A stretch of DNA of 64,000 nt, from the NCBI GenBank assembly GCA_003021175.1, contig PXQV01000012.1, positions 281,021 to 345,020 of the forward strand, given 5' to 3'. Below are positions 62,096 through 64,000 of this stretch, one piece after another. The position numbers and the translations under genes were made by a program. The stretch comes from Halobacteriales archaeon QH_7_66_36. GTDB taxonomy: Archaea; Halobacteriota; Halobacteria; Halobacteriales; Haloarculaceae. The notes under the pieces are model-generated. The model was not told where the DNA came from, made no database searches, and saw only the letters and a program-made list of their open reading frames with translations. How positions within the stretch are numbered: position 1 is the stretch's first letter; each line of letters starts with the position of its first letter.

Positions 62096-62700
62096 CGCCC
62101 ACCCCCGTCGTGCGTGCTGCTCGCGGTTCCACCGCTCGCTTGGTCCGCGGCGCTTCGCGCCGCGCTCCCGACCAGCATGTACACCGGATTCTCGGAGTCG
62201 AAGCTCGTCGCGCCGGCGAGCTCGTAGCCGTGGCTCACCTGGAACTGGACGACCTCGTCGAGCAGGCCGCGGTCGCGAAACGCGGTGGCCGCCGCGCCGG
62301 CGACCTCCAGCCGGGAGACGTTCATCACGACCCGGTCGATGCCGTGCTCGACGACGTGGTCGAGGACGGCCTCGTAGTTGCGCGACCCGCCGAGGAAGAC
62401 GGCGTCCGCGTCGGTCGGCAGCCCCTCGGGTGCCTCTGCCTCGCGGAGGTCGATGTCGTCGGTCTCGATGTCGTTCGCTGCGAGATTCCGTTCCGTGGCG
62501 GCGAGCCGTTCGGGCTTCCGTTCCAGCGCCGTCACGCGGCCAGCGCGACGGGCCGCCTCGACCGTGACCGCGCCGGTGCAGGACCCGACCTCGACGAAGT
62601 GGTCGTCCGGGCCGAGCCCGAGCTTCCCGATCAGCACCGACCGGACCTCCGGCTTCGTCGGGCCCGCCTTGGCGTCGTGTGGGAGCGCTACGCGTGCCAT
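62092..62700 (-). CDS. cbiT: Cobalt-precorrin-6B C15-methyltransferase (decarboxylating) CbiT
   Basis: 202 residues with a class I SAM methyltransferase fold: AGPTKPEVRSVLIGKLGLGPDDHFVEVGSCTGAVTVEAARR (SAM loop, here GSCTGAVT), VTALERKPERLAATERN, ADAVFLGGSRNYEAVLDH and VVMNVSRLEVAGAAA. First gene of the long operon cbiT-L-F-G-H1-H2-fdx-LAGLIDADG-cbiX-DUF3209-PQQ. The promoter region carries the cobalamin-regulon motif. Confidence 0.9.
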   Translation of the reverse strand: MARVALPHDAKAGPTKPEVRSVLIGKLGLGPDDHFVEVGSCTGAVTVEAARRAGRVTALERKPERLAATERNLAANDIETDDIDLREAEAPEGLPTDADAVFLGGSRNYEAVLDHVVEHGIDRVVMNVSRLEVAGAAATAFRDRGLLDEVVQFQVSHGYELAGATSFDSENPVYMLVGSAARSAADQASGGTASSTHDGGGR

Positions 62701-62729
62701 ACGAATTGCAACTCCCGTAGAACGTAAAA

Positions 62730-62756
62730 CAATTGCGCTTGTATTAGGACAAATAA
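62730..62756. promoter_or_regulatory. Cobalamin-regulon motif, site C (between cbiT and the wHTH regulator)
   Basis: Plus strand: CAAT, TGCG, then CTTGTATTAGGACAAAT. The arms TTGT-N6-ACAA form an inverted repeat. It lies 30-56 bp upstream of the cbiT start and about 92-118 bp upstream of the regulator start, and is the best-conserved of the four sites. Confidence 0.6.
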
Positions 62757-62811
62757 CTTTACTCGCTGTCTACGCAGGCGTCGTTTCGTGCCGGTTCCGC
62801 GTGAGATAAAG

Positions 62812-62828
62812 CAAAACTACTTGAATTG
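62812..62828. promoter_or_regulatory. Half-site of the cobalamin-regulon motif before the regulator gene
   Basis: CAAAACTACTTGAATTG shares the CAA-N6-TTG pattern, with C before TTG, found in sites B, C and D, and lies 20-36 bp before the ATG at 62848, where a TATA box would sit. It could allow autoregulation. Weaker evidence than the full sites. Confidence 0.35.
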
Positions 62829-62847
62829 TGCGTCGACAAGGTGACGC

Positions 62848-63651
62848 ATGGCCGAGGAGCCACAGGCGGAGGTCGGGGTCCTCCGGAGCAAGCGCAACGC
62901 GACCCGGTATCAGATCTTGGTCGAGGTCGCCGACAGACAGCCGGCGGTGAGCCAACAGGAGATCGCCGACGCCATCGGCGTCACCGCACAGGCCGTCAGC
63001 GAGTATCTCCGCGAGTTGGTCGACCAGAAGTACGTAGAGAAGCACGGGCGCGGCCGCTACGAGGTGACGAAGGAGGGCGTCGACTGGCTCATCACGCAGA
63101 CGGACGCGCTCCGCGGGCTCGTCGACCACGTCGCCGAGGACATCGTCGGGCAGGTGGAGGTCGAAACCGCGCTCGCGACGACCGACATCGCCGAGGGAGA
63201 CGCGGTCACGCTCACCATGCGCGGGGGGGTGCTCCGGGCGCGGGCCGGCGAGACGGGCGAGGCGACCGCCGTCGCCATCACCGACGCCGCCGCCGGCGAG
63301 GACGTGGGCGTCACCAACTTCGAAGGCGTCCTCGATTACGACCTCGGGACGGTGACGGTTCTCGTCGTCCCTCGCGTCCGTGAGGGCGGCGGCCGCGCGG
63401 TCGACCCCGACCGACTGCGCGAGCTGGCCGCCGACCACGACCTGCTGGCGACGGCCGGCACCGAGGCGTTCGCCGCCGCCCACGGCGTCGACCTGACCCC
63501 GGACATCCGCTTCGGCACCCGCGAGGCCGTGCGAGAGGCCGCTACCAAAGGACTGGACGTGCTGTTGCTCGCCGTCGCCTCCGAGCTATCGGCCCACACC
63601 GACGAACTCCGCGCGAGCAACGTCGGCTACGAAGTCATCGACGCCGGCTGA
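62848..63651 (+). CDS. Winged-HTH transcriptional regulator adjacent to the cobalamin operon
   Basis: 267 residues. N-terminal winged helix: SKRNATRYQILVEVADRQPAVSQQEIADAIGVTAQAVSEYLRELVDQKYVEKHGRGRYEVTKEG (about residues 14-80). The C-terminal ~180 residues look like a ligand-sensing domain (VTLTMRGGVLRARAGETGEATAVAITDAAAGEDVGVTNFEGVLDYDLGTVTVLVVPRV...), similar to a family of archaeal MarR/ArsR-like regulators whose ligands are unknown. It is divergent from cbiT, with the conserved motif between them, so it is the best candidate to bind that motif; inferred from position. Confidence 0.75.
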   Translation: MAEEPQAEVGVLRSKRNATRYQILVEVADRQPAVSQQEIADAIGVTAQAVSEYLRELVDQKYVEKHGRGRYEVTKEGVDWLITQTDALRGLVDHVAEDIVGQVEVETALATTDIAEGDAVTLTMRGGVLRARAGETGEATAVAITDAAAGEDVGVTNFEGVLDYDLGTVTVLVVPRVREGGGRAVDPDRLRELAADHDLLATAGTEAFAAAHGVDLTPDIRFGTREAVREAATKGLDVLLLAVASELSAHTDELRASNVGYEVIDAG

Positions 63652-63794
63652 CGGTCCCGGTCGATGGCCGGGAAGCTCCAGAAACGCTGCTCGTCGGTCG
63701 TTCTCTCGCTCCCCTGTGTCGCTGCCGTTGCGAGCGACAGGAACGACTCGTGCTGCGTCGCCCGTCACCCACAGCAGACGGGCATCGACACCTG

Positions 63795-64000
63795 TTACTG
63801 CTCCGGCTGTCCCCCGAGAAAGGCGTACATCTCCGTCATCACCTTCCGCTCTGCCCGGTTGAGATGCTCCCACGCCGTCGTCCGCGCGATGCCGATCTCC
63901 TCGCCGATGTCGGTGATCGACGCCTCCCGGTTCGGCTCGTAGTAGCCCATCTCGATGGCCGTCGTGAGCACCTCCGTCTGGCGCGCCGTGAGCTGGCGGG
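63795..64000 (-). CDS. HTH-10 (bacterio-opsin activator type) regulator, C-terminal part
   Basis: Minus-strand frame open from the window edge to the TAA at 63795-63797, absent from the ORF track because no start is inside. The last 68 residues read RQLTARQTEVLTTAIEMGYY...SITDIGEEIGIARTTAWEHLNRAERKVM, the diagnostic HTH-10 domain of Bat-type haloarchaeal regulators (LT.RQ..vL..A...GYYe.PR..s..elA..lgis.st...HLr.ae.kl). The N-terminal sensor part lies outside the window. Confidence 0.85.
   Translation of the reverse strand, partial: RQLTARQTEVLTTAIEMGYYEPNREASITDIGEEIGIARTTAWEHLNRAERKVMTEMYAFLGGQPEQ

Noticed and set aside
62701-62847. Cobalamin riboswitch upstream of cbiT
   Set aside because: No B12-box-like sequence was seen and the upstream regions are too short; the shared DNA motif is a better explanation.
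1-64000. Defence island, prophage or integrated plasmid
   Set aside because: No integrase, transposase, restriction, phage structural or tRNA attachment features were seen; gene content is metabolic.

Overview
The window is a GC-rich stretch of a haloarchaeal (class Halobacteria) chromosome or megaplasmid. The proteins are strongly acidic. Many genes have TATA-like boxes about 27-30 bp upstream of leaderless or near-leaderless starts. Several families are typical of haloarchaea: a FolC-FolP fusion, DUF3209, CbtA/CbtB, an HTH-10 regulator and zinc-ribbon proteins. The genus cannot be told from the sequence alone. I saw no rRNA, tRNA, CRISPR array or insertion sequence.

Layout. (1) 1-6.7 kb: the end of a solute-binding protein, an unrecognised gene, and a LivH-LivM-LivG-LivF type ABC importer operon whose permeases and one ATPase carry unusual hydrophobic insertions. 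(2) 6.8-17.7 kb: a methylene-THF reductase, a putative regulator, an AspA/AstE-type deacylase, a cupin, two dimethylglycine/sarcosine dehydrogenase-like FAD-GcvT proteins (the first broken), a threonine ammonia-lyase and a UspA protein. (3) 18.3-38.9 kb: a BCCT (betaine-type) transporter, FolC-FolP, formate-THF ligase, a formate dehydrogenase with a NuoF-like partner, RidA, an EamA protein, a K+ channel, a second BCCT transporter, a PabA/PabB (or TrpG/TrpE) pair with the glutaminase broken, and FolD. (4) 38.9-43.4 kb: PEP carboxylase, small unknowns and an LLM-family oxidoreductase. (5) 43.4-63.7 kb: a cobalamin (corrin ring) gene cluster in four transcription units plus a wHTH regulator. The window ends inside a Bat-type HTH-10 regulator.

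How the genes fit together. Regions 2-3 read as a one-carbon module. BCCT transporters could import betaine-like osmolytes, and the FAD-GcvT enzymes would strip methyl groups onto tetrahydrofolate. MetF, FolD, formate-THF ligase and formate dehydrogenase could then reduce or oxidise the carbon, while FolC-FolP and possibly PabA/PabB supply the cofactor. Region 5 encodes CbiX, CbiL, CbiH (two), CbiF, CbiG, CbiT, CbiC, CbiE, CobN, a ChlI/ChlD-type ATPase and a CbtAB cobalt transporter. CbiD and CbiJ are not visible.

Main observations. A conserved, ungapped ~24-bp motif sits upstream of all four cobalamin transcription units, with a half-site before the adjacent regulator gene; it looks like the operator of a cobalamin/cobalt regulon. 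A LAGLIDADG-endonuclease-like protein with one catalytic Asp replaced by Cys, and a stand-alone glutamyl-tRNA-reductase-dimerisation-like protein, are embedded in the corrin operons. Three genes (the first FAD-GcvT gene, pabA and cobN) each lack an internal segment of about 110-115 nt and lose frame at a G-rich junction. That similarity suggests either a shared assembly artefact or a shared mutational process.
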